64,000 nucleotides of DNA from assembly GCA_963783695.1 (NCBI GenBank), contig CAWAOM010000002.1, positions 62,001-126,000 of the forward strand, in the 5' to 3' direction. The notes beneath the pieces are model-generated. The model ran no database searches. It was not told the origin of the DNA and worked only from the letters and a program-made list of their open reading frames with translations. The position numbers were made by a program, and so were the translations under genes. The DNA is from BM003 sp963783695 (GTDB lineage: Bacteria; Pseudomonadota; Gammaproteobacteria; Steroidobacterales; BM003). Positions 44,797 through 53,192 of this stretch are shown one piece after another. Every line of letters starts with the position of its first letter. Position 1 is the first letter of the stretch.

Positions 44797-45815
44797 CCAT
44801 CGCCTCCGACCAGACAAAAATCGCGGTTCTTGGCGCGGGCTCGTGGGGAACCGCCCTCGCTATCCAGTTTGCCCGTGCCGGACGCCCCACGGTCTTGTGG
44901 GGACGTGATCCGGCGCAAATGGCTGCGATGGCCCAGGCTGGTCTGAACCAGCGCTATCTGCCGGATGCGCCGTTCCCGCCAAACCTGTCGGTTGAGGCCG
45001 ACCTCGGGAAGGCCCTGGCCGGCGCACGCGATATTCTCGTTGTCGTTCCGAGCCATGCGTTTCGCGAAATGTTGCAGCAGATCGCACCGCTTTGCGACGC
45101 TGCAACCCGAATCGCCTGGGCCACCAAGGGTTTCGAACTCGAGACCGGCAAACTGCCGCACCAGGTTGCCGAAGACGTGCTCGGGCCGGGCGTTCCGCTG
45201 GCCGTACTGTCAGGGCCGACCTTTGCCAAGGAAGTCGGCGCGGGTCTGCCCACCGCAATGACCGTCGCATCGAGCGATGCCGGGTTTGCTCGCGAACTCG
45301 CAGAATCGCTGTCCAGCGAGGCGTTTCGCGCTTACACCTCGAGCGATATCAGCGGCGTCGAAGTCGGTGGCGCGGTCAAGAACGTGCTGGCAATCGGCGC
45401 CGGGATTTCCGACGGGCTGGGTTTTGGCGCCAACACCCGGGTCGCTTTGATAAACCGTGGGCTCGTCGAAATGATGCGCCTCGGAGTCGCCCTGGGTGCA
45501 CAGCGTGAGACCTTTATGGGTCTGGCGGGAATGGGCGATCTCGTGCTGACCTGTACCGACGACCTGTCGCGCAACCGGCGGATGGGCCTGATGCTCGCGG
45601 CCGGGAAAAGCGTCGCCGAGGCGCAGACCGAGATCGGGCAGGTGGTAGAAGGAATTCAGGCAGCGCGCGCCGTGTGGCAGGTTGCCCATCGCCAGGCTGT
45701 CGATATGCCGATCACCGAACAGATCTATCGCATCCTTTATGAGGACCAGTCACCGTCGTCGGCAGTGGAAGCACTGATGGCGCGCGATCTGCGGCCGGAA
45801 TTTCCGCTCGGCTGA
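44793..45815 (+). CDS. gpsA: NAD(P)+-dependent glycerol-3-phosphate dehydrogenase, non-standard start
   Basis: About 340 residues, the normal GpsA size. It makes sn-glycerol 3-phosphate for phospholipids from dihydroxyacetone phosphate. The Rossmann motif GAGSWGTALA starts near residue 13, and the substrate motifs PTFAKEV, GAVKNVLAIG and GLAGMGDLVLTC follow. An in-frame stop at 44763-44765 precedes the gene, and between it and the Rossmann motif there is no ATG, GTG or TTG; the TTG at 44895 would delete the cofactor site. I place the start at CTG 44793 (overlapping the secB stop as CTGA); ATC at 44799 is an alternative. Confidence 0.88.
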   Translation: MTIASDQTKIAVLGAGSWGTALAIQFARAGRPTVLWGRDPAQMAAMAQAGLNQRYLPDAPFPPNLSVEADLGKALAGARDILVVVPSHAFREMLQQIAPLCDAATRIAWATKGFELETGKLPHQVAEDVLGPGVPLAVLSGPTFAKEVGAGLPTAMTVASSDAGFARELAESLSSEAFRAYTSSDISGVEVGGAVKNVLAIGAGISDGLGFGANTRVALINRGLVEMMRLGVALGAQRETFMGLAGMGDLVLTCTDDLSRNRRMGLMLAAGKSVAEAQTEIGQVVEGIQAARAVWQVAHRQAVDMPITEQIYRILYEDQSPSSAVEALMARDLRPEFPLG

Positions 45816-45823
45816 ACGCATCG

Positions 45824-46288
45824 CTAGCGGCCGCCGGCAAAACCGCTCTGCCGCCATGCTTCGAATACCACGACAGCCGCCGCGTTCGAGAGATTGAGCG
45901 AGCGGCTGCCTTCGCGCATCGGGATGCGCAGACGCTGTCCGGGCGGCACGGACTCGAGCACTGCGGCGGGCAGCCCGCGCGTTTCCGGTCCGAAAATCAG
46001 CGCATCTCCGCGGCGGAATCCGACTTTGTCGTAACGTGCGCCACCACGCGTCGACAATGCAAACAGCCGCGCCGACCCGAGGTCACGCAAACAGGCCTCG
46101 AGATCCGGATGAACGACGACGCTGGCATATTCACGGTAGTCGAGCCCGGCACGCCGCAGACGCGCATCGTCGAGGTCGAAGCCGAGCGGCTCGACCAAAT
46201 GCAGCGCGATTCCCGTATTGGCGCACAGCCTGATCACGTTCCCGGTATTGGGCGGAATTTCGGGCTCGAACAAGATCAGGTTAAACAC
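45824..46288 (-). CDS. trmL: tRNA (cytidine/uridine-34-2'-O)-methyltransferase
   Basis: A 154-residue SPOUT methyltransferase that modifies the wobble base of leucine tRNAs. The beginning FNLILFEPEIPPNTGNVIRL is the family signature, and IFGPETRGLP plus RIPMREGSRSLNLSNAA form the knotted SAM site. The GTG at 46288 is chosen because it gives exactly this start and has a GGGGG box before it; the frame to 46390 is too long. Convergent with gpsA, 8 bases apart. Confidence 0.93.
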   Translation of the reverse strand: MFNLILFEPEIPPNTGNVIRLCANTGIALHLVEPLGFDLDDARLRRAGLDYREYASVVVHPDLEACLRDLGSARLFALSTRGGARYDKVGFRRGDALIFGPETRGLPAAVLESVPPGQRLRIPMREGSRSLNLSNAAAVVVFEAWRQSGFAGGR

Positions 46289-46448
46289 AAAGCCCCCGGG
46301 GTTCGGCTTGCCACGCAATTGTCCGCGCCACGATACCCCTGTCCGCAGCGCCGGCGAAAGTCTGATCTGGAAGCGCCGCCGTCGCGGCATGGATTATCGC
46401 CGCGCGGCGTAGCAGAATATGCGCCCATACCCGACATGGCATCCCGGC

Positions 46449-47420
46449 ATGAGCTCCGCTCCTCAAGGTCCGCACGCAAATCTCCGGCAACAGTTTTGCG
46501 GCGTTGAATTTTCGTCGCCGATCGTACTTTTGTCCGGATGCGTCGGATTCGGCGAGGAGTACACCCGGATCGAGGGTTTCTCCAACCGCGATGTCGGGGC
46601 GATCGCGCTCAAGGGCACGACGCTCGAACCCCGTCTCGGCAATCCGCCACACCGCGTGGCCGAGACACCCGCCGGCATGCTCAATGCCATCGGCTTGCAG
46701 AATCCCGGCGTGGAGGTCGTGATAAACGGCATTCTGCCGCAGCTGGATTTTGCCGAAACCCGTTTCCTGGCAAATGTCTGCGGGTCGACCATCGAGGATT
46801 ATGTCGAGGTAACACGGCGGTTCGACGATTCGCCGATCGATGCCATAGAAATCAACATTTCGTGCCCGAATATCAAGGAGGGTGGCGTCGCTTTTGGCAA
46901 TTACCCGGAAATGTCCGCGCGCGTCGTCGCCGCCTGCCGCGCGGTCACGACGAAACCACTGATTACCAAGCTCTCGCCGAATCAGACCGATATCGGGGAA
47001 AACGCGCGGCGCTGCATCGAGGCCGGCAGCGACGGCCTGGCCGTAATCAACACGGTCATGGGCATGGCGATTGACAGTGAATCCCGGACGCCGGTCATCG
47101 GCAACGTTCAGGGAGGACTGTCGGGCCCGGCGATAAAACCCATAGCACTGCTGAAAGTACACCAGGTCTACCAGGTTGCGCGCCGCCACAACGTTCCGAT
47201 CATCGGTCAGGGCGGCATCATGAACGCGCAGGATGCGCTGGAATTTCTGATCGCCGGCGCCAGCGCGGTGGGCATAGGTACCGGTCTTTTTTACGACCCG
47301 CTGTTATGCCCGAAAATCAACGCCGCGGTCAGCGCGTATCTGCAGCGCAAATCGATGCAGTCGATCGGCGAACTTGTCGGTTCCCTCCAGGTGCCGGGCA
47401 CCGAGCCCGAATGCGGCTGA
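46449..47420 (+). CDS. pyrD: Dihydroorotate dehydrogenase, class 1B type
   Basis: A 323-residue TIM-barrel flavoprotein of pyrimidine synthesis. The catalytic Cys motif is NISCPNIKEGGVAFG, and the MLNAIGLQNPGVE segment is typical of class 1B (cytosolic, NAD-linked through PyrK). Most gammaproteobacteria use the membrane-bound quinone class 2 enzyme, and no pyrK lies next to the gene, so the electron acceptor is open. The ATG at 46449 is preferred; ATG 46419 would add ten residues. Confidence 0.88.
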   Translation: MSSAPQGPHANLRQQFCGVEFSSPIVLLSGCVGFGEEYTRIEGFSNRDVGAIALKGTTLEPRLGNPPHRVAETPAGMLNAIGLQNPGVEVVINGILPQLDFAETRFLANVCGSTIEDYVEVTRRFDDSPIDAIEINISCPNIKEGGVAFGNYPEMSARVVAACRAVTTKPLITKLSPNQTDIGENARRCIEAGSDGLAVINTVMGMAIDSESRTPVIGNVQGGLSGPAIKPIALLKVHQVYQVARRHNVPIIGQGGIMNAQDALEFLIAGASAVGIGTGLFYDPLLCPKINAAVSAYLQRKSMQSIGELVGSLQVPGTEPECG

Positions 47421-47437
47421 TCCGGGCGCGCGCGATT

Positions 47438-48823
47438 CTAGTCGAGGCCCAGCTCACGAATCTTGCGGGTCAGCGTATTGCGGCCCCAGCCCAGTAGTTT
47501 CGCGGCCTCCTGGCGCCGGCCCTGAACGCGCTCCAGCGCGACGCGGATCAGCGTTCGCTCCAGCTGTGGCATCGCTTCTTTCAATAACTCGGATTTGCCC
47601 GCGGTCAACTCGGCATCGGCCCATCGCGCGAGCTGGGTTGGCCAGTCTTCATCGGCGGTCTCTCTTTCGCCGCCGCCGCCGCCAAATTCTGCCGGTATGT
47701 CACTCGCCTGTACTTCGCGTCCGGGCGCCGTCAACGTCAGGCGGCGGCAGGCATTGACCAGCTGGCGGACGTTACCCGGCCATTCGAAGTCACACAGCAA
47801 GCCGCGCGCTGTCTCGTCCAGTTGCTTCTGGGTGACGCCGATTTCGGCGGCGGCCTGGCGCAGATAGTGATCGAGCAACAAAGGAATATCATCGCGGCGG
47901 TCGCGCAAAGGTGGCATTTCGACGTGAATAACATTGAGACGATGAAACAGATCCTCGCGAAATTCGCCGCGCTCCACTTTACGTGGCAGATGCTGGTTGG
48001 TCGCTGCAAGAACACGGGTGTCGACGCGAATCGGAACCTGACCGCCCACTCGATAGAATTCTCCTTCGGCCAGCACCCGCAACAAGCGAGTCTGCAGCGC
48101 CGGTGACATATCGCCGATTTCGTCGAGGAACAGCGTGCCGCCGTCAGCCTGCTCGAAACGCCCGATGCGTCGGCTGTCAGCGCCGGTAAAAGCGCCGCGT
48201 TCGTGACCGAACAACTCGGATTCAAGCAACTCCGCGGTGATTGCCGAGGTGTTAAGGGCAACGAAAGGGCGCGCCGCACGCGGGCTGTGCTGGTGCAGAG
48301 CCCGCGCCACGAGCTCCTTGCCGGTTCCGGATTCACCGGTAATCAACACCGTCATGCTCGATCCGGAAAGGCGGCCGATCGCGCGAAAGACTTCCTGCAT
48401 GGCCGGCGCACGCCCGATCAGGCCCGGGAATCCACCGGCGGAACCAGGCTGGGGGAGTTCATCGTCACTCTGCTCCGCGGCGCGGCGAATCAGATCCACG
48501 GCCTGATCGATGTCGAACGGCTTGGGAAGGTACTCGAAGGCACCGCCCTGGTACGCTGCCACTGCACTGTCGAGGTCCGAATAAGCGGTAATTACGATCA
48601 CCGGCAGCGTCGCGTCGCTGCCATGCAGGCGGTGCAACAGGTCGAGCCCGTCGACACCCGGCATGCGTATGTCGGTTACGACCACATCGGGACGATCGTT
48701 TGCCAGCGCACCGAGAAGACTGCTGGCATCGGCAAAACACCGGGTACCGATGCCCTCGTGATCGCAGGCTTGCTCGAGCACCCAGCGAATCGATTGATCG
48801 TCGTCGGCTATCCAGACCTGCAT
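47438..48823 (-). CDS. ntrC: Nitrogen regulator NtrC (response regulator, sigma-54 activator)
   Basis: A 461-residue protein: receiver domain (about 1-120, phosphorylatable Asp in VVVTDIRMPG), AAA+ sigma-54 interaction domain (about 140-375) with Walker A GESGTGKE and the loop GAFTGA, and a Fis-type helix-turn-helix at the end. It activates sigma-54 promoters under nitrogen shortage; its target glnA is in the window. The ATG at 48823 has GAGGA upstream. Convergent with pyrD, downstream of ntrB. Confidence 0.96.
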   Translation of the reverse strand: MQVWIADDDQSIRWVLEQACDHEGIGTRCFADASSLLGALANDRPDVVVTDIRMPGVDGLDLLHRLHGSDATLPVIVITAYSDLDSAVAAYQGGAFEYLPKPFDIDQAVDLIRRAAEQSDDELPQPGSAGGFPGLIGRAPAMQEVFRAIGRLSGSSMTVLITGESGTGKELVARALHQHSPRAARPFVALNTSAITAELLESELFGHERGAFTGADSRRIGRFEQADGGTLFLDEIGDMSPALQTRLLRVLAEGEFYRVGGQVPIRVDTRVLAATNQHLPRKVERGEFREDLFHRLNVIHVEMPPLRDRRDDIPLLLDHYLRQAAAEIGVTQKQLDETARGLLCDFEWPGNVRQLVNACRRLTLTAPGREVQASDIPAEFGGGGGERETADEDWPTQLARWADAELTAGKSELLKEAMPQLERTLIRVALERVQGRRQEAAKLLGWGRNTLTRKIRELGLD

Positions 48824-48844
48824 TGGCTCATTCCTCATTCCCGA

Positions 48845-49939
48845 TCACAGATCGATCGGCAACAGAATTTGAAATACGGTGCGTCCAGGCCGGCTTTCGA
48901 ATTCGATCAGGCCGCCGTGACGATTTACGAGTTCCTGCGCGATCGGCAGACCGAGCCCGCTGCCGCTGTCACTGCTTGTGACCAACGGGAAGAAGATGTT
49001 TTCACCCAACTCGGCGGGAACGCCGCGACCATCGTCTTCGAATTCAATACTTGCCACCAGCCGATGGCGTACGCCGCCGATGGTGAAACCGTTTAGCACC
49101 CGGGTTCGCATCACCAGGACGCCCTCGCTGCCCATCGCCTGAATCGCGTTCCGGGCGAGATTCAGGAATACCTGGATCAACATATCCCGGTCCAGTTTCA
49201 GCCGCGGCAAAGAGGGATCGTAGTCGGTCCGGACCGCGACGCCGTCCGGCGACTCGGCCGCGACCAGGCGCAAAACATGCTGCAGCAGCTCGTGCACATT
49301 GCGTGATTCGCGGCGTACCGGTGATCCCGGCCCCAGCATCGTGGCGAGCAACGCCGTCAGACGATCAGCCTCGCGGATAATGACCCGGGTGTATTCGACC
49401 AGGGACTCCTCGGCCATGCGCCGCGCCAGCAATTGCGCCGCGCCACGGATACCGCCGAGCGGGTTGCGAATCTCGTGGGCGAGCTGGCGCATGATCGCGC
49501 GCGTCACGTCATGCTGCACCATCAATGCGTTTTCGCGATTGATCCGCTCCATACGGGTGTTGTCCTGGATCTCGAGCATCAGCGGTTCGTCGCTGTCGGC
49601 ATCCAGAGCAGTGACATGACAATCCACCGCGCGCGGATCCCCCGAATGTTCGCGCAGATGGAACATCAGGTCGCGCAGCGTGTATGACTGGCGAGTCGCG
49701 CGTACACAAGCCAGCACCTGCAATAGCTGCGGCTCGGGTTCGAGAAAGTCTTCCAACAGCTTGCCGAAGGCCGATTTGAGACTTGCGCCCAGCAGGTCCG
49801 CGGCCGCTTCATTCAGAAAAGTAATGCGATCGTCACCGTCGAGGACGATGACTGCCTCGGAGAGAGAATCGAGAATGCGTTCCGGAGAGTGCCCTGCGCC
49901 AGCGGCTTTATCAGCCGCGCCATCGCGCGGCGCGAACAG
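48845..49939 (-). CDS. ntrB: Nitrogen sensor kinase NtrB, non-standard start
   Basis: About 364 residues: PAS domain (ILDSLSEAVIVLDGDDRITF), dimerisation His in HEIRNPLGGIRGAAQLL and the ATP-binding G boxes DDGRGVP and GSGLGLPIA. It phosphorylates NtrC according to PII status. The frame is open far upstream, but that part overlaps the DUF4124 gene and is not conserved. Between that gene's stop and the PAS domain the only start-like codon in frame is CTG at 49939, giving a leader of about 20 residues as in other NtrB proteins. An ATG nearby is out of frame. Confidence 0.9.
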   Translation of the reverse strand: MFAPRDGAADKAAGAGHSPERILDSLSEAVIVLDGDDRITFLNEAAADLLGASLKSAFGKLLEDFLEPEPQLLQVLACVRATRQSYTLRDLMFHLREHSGDPRAVDCHVTALDADSDEPLMLEIQDNTRMERINRENALMVQHDVTRAIMRQLAHEIRNPLGGIRGAAQLLARRMAEESLVEYTRVIIREADRLTALLATMLGPGSPVRRESRNVHELLQHVLRLVAAESPDGVAVRTDYDPSLPRLKLDRDMLIQVFLNLARNAIQAMGSEGVLVMRTRVLNGFTIGGVRHRLVASIEFEDDGRGVPAELGENIFFPLVTSSDSGSGLGLPIAQELVNRHGGLIEFESRPGRTVFQILLPIDL

Positions 49940-49944
49940 TTGCT

Positions 49945-50514
49945 CTAGCCGCCGCCGCGGCGCGGGGTTGGTCGCGGGGGTTGCTGCACACTCTGGCGCA
50001 CAAAGAATGTGACCGGTTCGCTCTGTTGCAGCGTGCTGCCGTCGGAATCGACCACCGCCGCGACCGCCGTGTGGGTGCCACGATAGACACCGCCGACAGT
50101 AAACTGGGTTGCGCGAACCGGTTCCTCGGTGACGCTCTGGCCATCGACCAGCAACTGCACTCTGTGGGTCGGTCGCAGGGACGGTGTCATGGCGATACTG
50201 ACAGAAAGTTCCGTGCCGATATTCCACAATGTCTCGTCCGGACGCGGCGAAACCACCTCGAGAGTATCGTACTGAAAGGCGTCTTCCCCTGCGGCGTTCG
50301 CGGCAGCGCTCGCCGATGACGATGAGCTGGTCAGTTCCGGAGGCGGTTGGAAACCCTGGGCGGACTGCAACTCGACCCGTTCGGCCCCGGGACGCGGAGT
50401 ATCCGAGAAATGCACGACCCCTTTCTCGTCGACCCAGCGCCACGCTTCCTGGGCGAACGCGGAGGTCGACAGCAACAACAGACAGGCAACGACGTATTTC
50501 ATGAATCTGAGCAT
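49945..50514 (-). CDS. DUF4124 protein between glnA and ntrB
   Basis: A 189-residue exported protein with a signal peptide (MKYVVACLLLLSTSAFAQ region) and the DUF4124 start EAWRWVDEKGVVHFSDTPRP, then a Ser/Ala-rich linker and an Ig-like beta domain (about residues 85-175). DUF4124 is common in gammaproteobacteria, often in operons of the nitrogen or envelope type, with no known activity. Here it sits between glnA and ntrB and ends 5 bases before the ntrB start. Confidence 0.85.
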   Translation of the reverse strand: MLRFMKYVVACLLLLSTSAFAQEAWRWVDEKGVVHFSDTPRPGAERVELQSAQGFQPPPELTSSSSSASAAANAAGEDAFQYDTLEVVSPRPDETLWNIGTELSVSIAMTPSLRPTHRVQLLVDGQSVTEEPVRATQFTVGGVYRGTHTAVAAVVDSDGSTLQQSEPVTFFVRQSVQQPPRPTPRRGGG

Positions 50515-50541
50515 ACCGCGAGCTTAGCAGCGAAACAAAAG

Positions 50542-50567
50542 CGGCGCCCGGAAAATTCCGGGCGCCG
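50542..50567 (-). terminator. Rho-independent terminator of glnA
   Basis: Inverted repeat CGGCGCCCGGA / TCCGGGCGCCG around an AT-rich centre, followed on the minus strand by CTTTTGTTT. It lies 35 bases after the glnA stop and before the DUF4124 gene, so glnA can end its own transcript while some read-through may reach ntrBC. Confidence 0.85.
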
Positions 50568-50601
50568 TTTACATAACATTGAAAATTCGCGGAAAATCGC
50601 A

Positions 50602-52011
50602 TCAGAGGCTGTAATACATCTCGAATTCGACCGGATGGGTCGTCATTCGCAGCCGCGTCACTTCCTCCATTTTCAACGCGATGTAGCCGTCGATCAGATC
50701 GTCGGTAAAGACGCCTCCGGCCTTGAGAAAGTCGCGATCCCGATCCAGCGCTTCGAGTGCCTGATCCAACGAATAACATACCGTCGGAATGCCCTTGGCT
50801 TCTTCCGGCTCGAGGTCGTAGAGATCCTTGTCGAGCGGGTCACCCGGATGGATCTTGTTCTGGATCCCGTCGAGACCAGCCAGCAACATCGCACTGAATG
50901 CCAGATACGGGTTTGCGGTCGAATCCGGGAACCGGATCTCAATGCGTCGGGCTTTCGGGTTGGCGATGTAGGGGATACGGACCGATGCGGAGCGATTGCG
51001 CGCCGAATAGGCCAGCATCACCGGCGCCTCGAATCCGGGCACCAGGCGTTTGTAGCTGTTGGTCGTCGGGTTGGTAAATGCGTTCAGTACTTTGGCATGC
51101 TTGATGATGCCGCCGACATAAAACAGGGCCTCTTCGGACAGGCCGCCGTAGCCGTCACCGCTGAAAATATTCTTGCCGTCTTTGGCGAGCGACTGGTGCA
51201 CATGCATGCCATTGCCGTTATCGCCGACGACCGGTTTCGGCATGAATGTCGCGGTCTTGCCGAAGCCGTGGGCGACGTTGTGCACGACATACTTCAATGT
51301 CTGAACTTCGTCGGCCTTGAGCACGAGCGAGTTGAACGCCACGCCGATTTCACACTGGCCGGCGGTAGCGACCTCATGATGATGCACCTCGGTTTCGATG
51401 CCCATTTCCTCAAGCGCGAGACACATCGCCGAACGCACGTCGTGCAGCGAGTCCACCGGCGGAACCGGGAAGTAGCCTCCTTTCACCCCAGGGCGATGGC
51501 CGAAATTGCCGTCGGGATAGACTTTTTTCGAATTCCAGCCGGCTTCCGCCGAGTCGATCTCGTAATGCGCGCCACTCATCTCGGAGCCGAATCGAACATC
51601 GTCAAATACGAAGAATTCATTCTCCGGTCCGAAATACGCGGTATCGGCGATGCCGGTCGACTTCAGATAGGCCTCGGCGCGTTTACCGAGTGAGCGCGGA
51701 TCGCGAATATAGCCCTGCATCGTGGAGGGTTCGATCACATCGCAGCGGATATTTACAGTGGTGTCCTCGGCGAACGGATCGAGCACGGTGCTGACCGCGT
51801 CGGGCAACAGGATCATGTCGGACTCCTGGATGCCCTTCCATCCGGCGATAGAGGAGCCATCGAACATTTTTCCGTCCTCGAAGACGTCATCGTCAATCGT
51901 GTGCGCGGGCACAGTCACGTGCTGCTCTTTGCCCTTGGTGTCGGTAAAACGGAAATCCACGAATTTGACGTCCTTTTCCTTCAACAAGCTGATTACTTCA
52001 GCGGGATTCAT
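50602..52011 (-). CDS. glnA: Glutamine synthetase type I
   Basis: A 469-residue enzyme, identical in length to the E. coli protein, that makes glutamine from glutamate, ammonia and ATP as a dodecamer. Metal and ATP sites are visible: GPENEFFVF, GNGMHVHQSL and EIRFPDSTANPYL. The adenylylation Tyr is conserved in the loop DLYDLEPEE, so GlnE control is expected. GGAGGAG precedes the ATG at 52011. Upstream lie a sigma-54 promoter and an NtrC palindrome, so it is regulated by the NtrB/NtrC pair encoded just downstream. Confidence 0.98.
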   Translation of the reverse strand: MNPAEVISLLKEKDVKFVDFRFTDTKGKEQHVTVPAHTIDDDVFEDGKMFDGSSIAGWKGIQESDMILLPDAVSTVLDPFAEDTTVNIRCDVIEPSTMQGYIRDPRSLGKRAEAYLKSTGIADTAYFGPENEFFVFDDVRFGSEMSGAHYEIDSAEAGWNSKKVYPDGNFGHRPGVKGGYFPVPPVDSLHDVRSAMCLALEEMGIETEVHHHEVATAGQCEIGVAFNSLVLKADEVQTLKYVVHNVAHGFGKTATFMPKPVVGDNGNGMHVHQSLAKDGKNIFSGDGYGGLSEEALFYVGGIIKHAKVLNAFTNPTTNSYKRLVPGFEAPVMLAYSARNRSASVRIPYIANPKARRIEIRFPDSTANPYLAFSAMLLAGLDGIQNKIHPGDPLDKDLYDLEPEEAKGIPTVCYSLDQALEALDRDRDFLKAGGVFTDDLIDGYIALKMEEVTRLRMTTHPVEFEMYYSL

Positions 52012-52092
52012 CGAAGCTCCTCCAGTCAGATGGCTTTGGTGCGAAATCTGTTGCGGGCGGCAGACCGCCCCAACATCGGGTCCTATCGAGGT

Positions 52093-52107
52093 GCAGGTTT
52101 CGTGCCA
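52093..52107 (-). promoter_or_regulatory. Sigma-54 promoter of glnA
   Basis: On the minus strand TGGCACGAAACCTGC matches the sigma-54 consensus TGGCACGN4TTGC with one mismatch and the required 10 bases between the GG and GC pairs. It places transcription start near 52082, about 70 bases before the glnA ATG. Confidence 0.8.
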
Positions 52108-52199
52108 GTTGTGCTGCACTGCAAAAACAGCAGCTTAGCGCACTATTTCGGCGCAACGGCAAAACCTGCGCCCCAACATTGTGCGCTTTTTCAGATTAA

Positions 52200-52216
52200 T
52201 GCACCAATTCCGTGCA
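52200..52216. promoter_or_regulatory. NtrC binding site upstream of glnA
   Basis: TGCACCAATTCCGTGCA is a 17-base inverted repeat that fits the NtrC enhancer consensus (TGCAC-N7-GTGCA). It is centred about 126 bases upstream of the predicted sigma-54 start, like the natural glnA enhancers. A weaker related repeat, TGCGC...GTGCG, lies at 52167-52185. Confidence 0.78.
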
Positions 52217-52277
52217 ATGCTGCAGCGCAAGCCTACTGTAGCTATACTTGCGCGCTGCTTCGCACTGGAGCCGAGAC

Positions 52278-53192
52278 GTGGGTTCTCCGCTGACATTTCA
52301 GGATCTGATCTTTGCCCTGCAACGCTATTGGGCTGAACAGGGTTGTGTCATTCTGCAACCCTACGATATGGAAATGGGCGCCGGGACTTTTCATCCCGCG
52401 ACCTTTCTGCGCGCGATCGGGCCGGAGCCGTGGAGCGCGGCATACGTGCAGCCGAGCCGCCGCCCAACCGATGGCCGTTATGGTGACAATCCGTTCCGGC
52501 TGCAGCATTACTATCAGTTTCAGGTCATCATCAAACCATCGCCGCTGGATATTCAGGACCTGTACCTGAAATCGCTGCAGGCGGTCGGCATCGACCCGCT
52601 GGTTCACGATATCCGCTTCGTCGAGGACAACTGGGAGTCTCCGACGCTTGGCGCATGGGGGCTTGGCTGGGAAGTCTGGCTGAACGGAATGGAGGTCACT
52701 CAATTTACCTATTTTCAGCAGGTTGGGGGTCTCGACTGTCGGCCGGTCAGCGGTGAAATCACTTACGGTATTGAGCGCATTGCGATGTATCTCCAGGGCG
52801 TCGAAAGCGTCTTCGACCTGGTCTGGACCGATGCCCCGCACGGACGAGTTACCTACGGCGATGTGTATCACCAGAATGAGGTGGAGATGTCGGCGTTCAA
52901 TTTCGAGCATGCCGACGTAGATGCGCTGTTCAGGCACTTCGACCATTGCGAATCGGCCTGCGCCAGCTTGCTCGATGCCAGTCTGCCGTTACCGGCGTAT
53001 GAACGCGTTCTGGAAGCCTCGCATGCATTCAACCTCCTGGACGCGCGTCATGCGATTTCGGTCACCGAGCGGCAGCGATTCATTTTGAGAGTCCGCGACC
53101 TTGCCCGCGCGGTTGCTCAGAACTATTACGAGCGACGCGAGTCGCTGGGCTTCCCGTTGCTTGGCGCCAAAACGGTGGCCGCCAATGGCTGA
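52278..53192 (+). CDS. glyQ: Glycyl-tRNA synthetase alpha subunit
   Basis: A 304-residue catalytic subunit of the alpha2-beta2 type synthetase. Conserved parts: LTFQDLIFALQRYWAEQGC at the start, MEMGAGTFHPATF, and the YVQPSRRPTDGRYG-type motif. The GTG at 52278 has GGAG 7 bases upstream and gives the family length. It overlaps glyS by 8 bases. A TATACT box (52243-52248) in the divergent region may serve it. Confidence 0.96.
   Translation: MGSPLTFQDLIFALQRYWAEQGCVILQPYDMEMGAGTFHPATFLRAIGPEPWSAAYVQPSRRPTDGRYGDNPFRLQHYYQFQVIIKPSPLDIQDLYLKSLQAVGIDPLVHDIRFVEDNWESPTLGAWGLGWEVWLNGMEVTQFTYFQQVGGLDCRPVSGEITYGIERIAMYLQGVESVFDLVWTDAPHGRVTYGDVYHQNEVEMSAFNFEHADVDALFRHFDHCESACASLLDASLPLPAYERVLEASHAFNLLDARHAISVTERQRFILRVRDLARAVAQNYYERRESLGFPLLGAKTVAANG

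Noticed and set aside
49940..50779. Upstream extension of the ntrB frame
   Set aside because: It overlaps the DUF4124 gene and has an Arg-rich, unordered composition, so the real ntrB start is near 49939.
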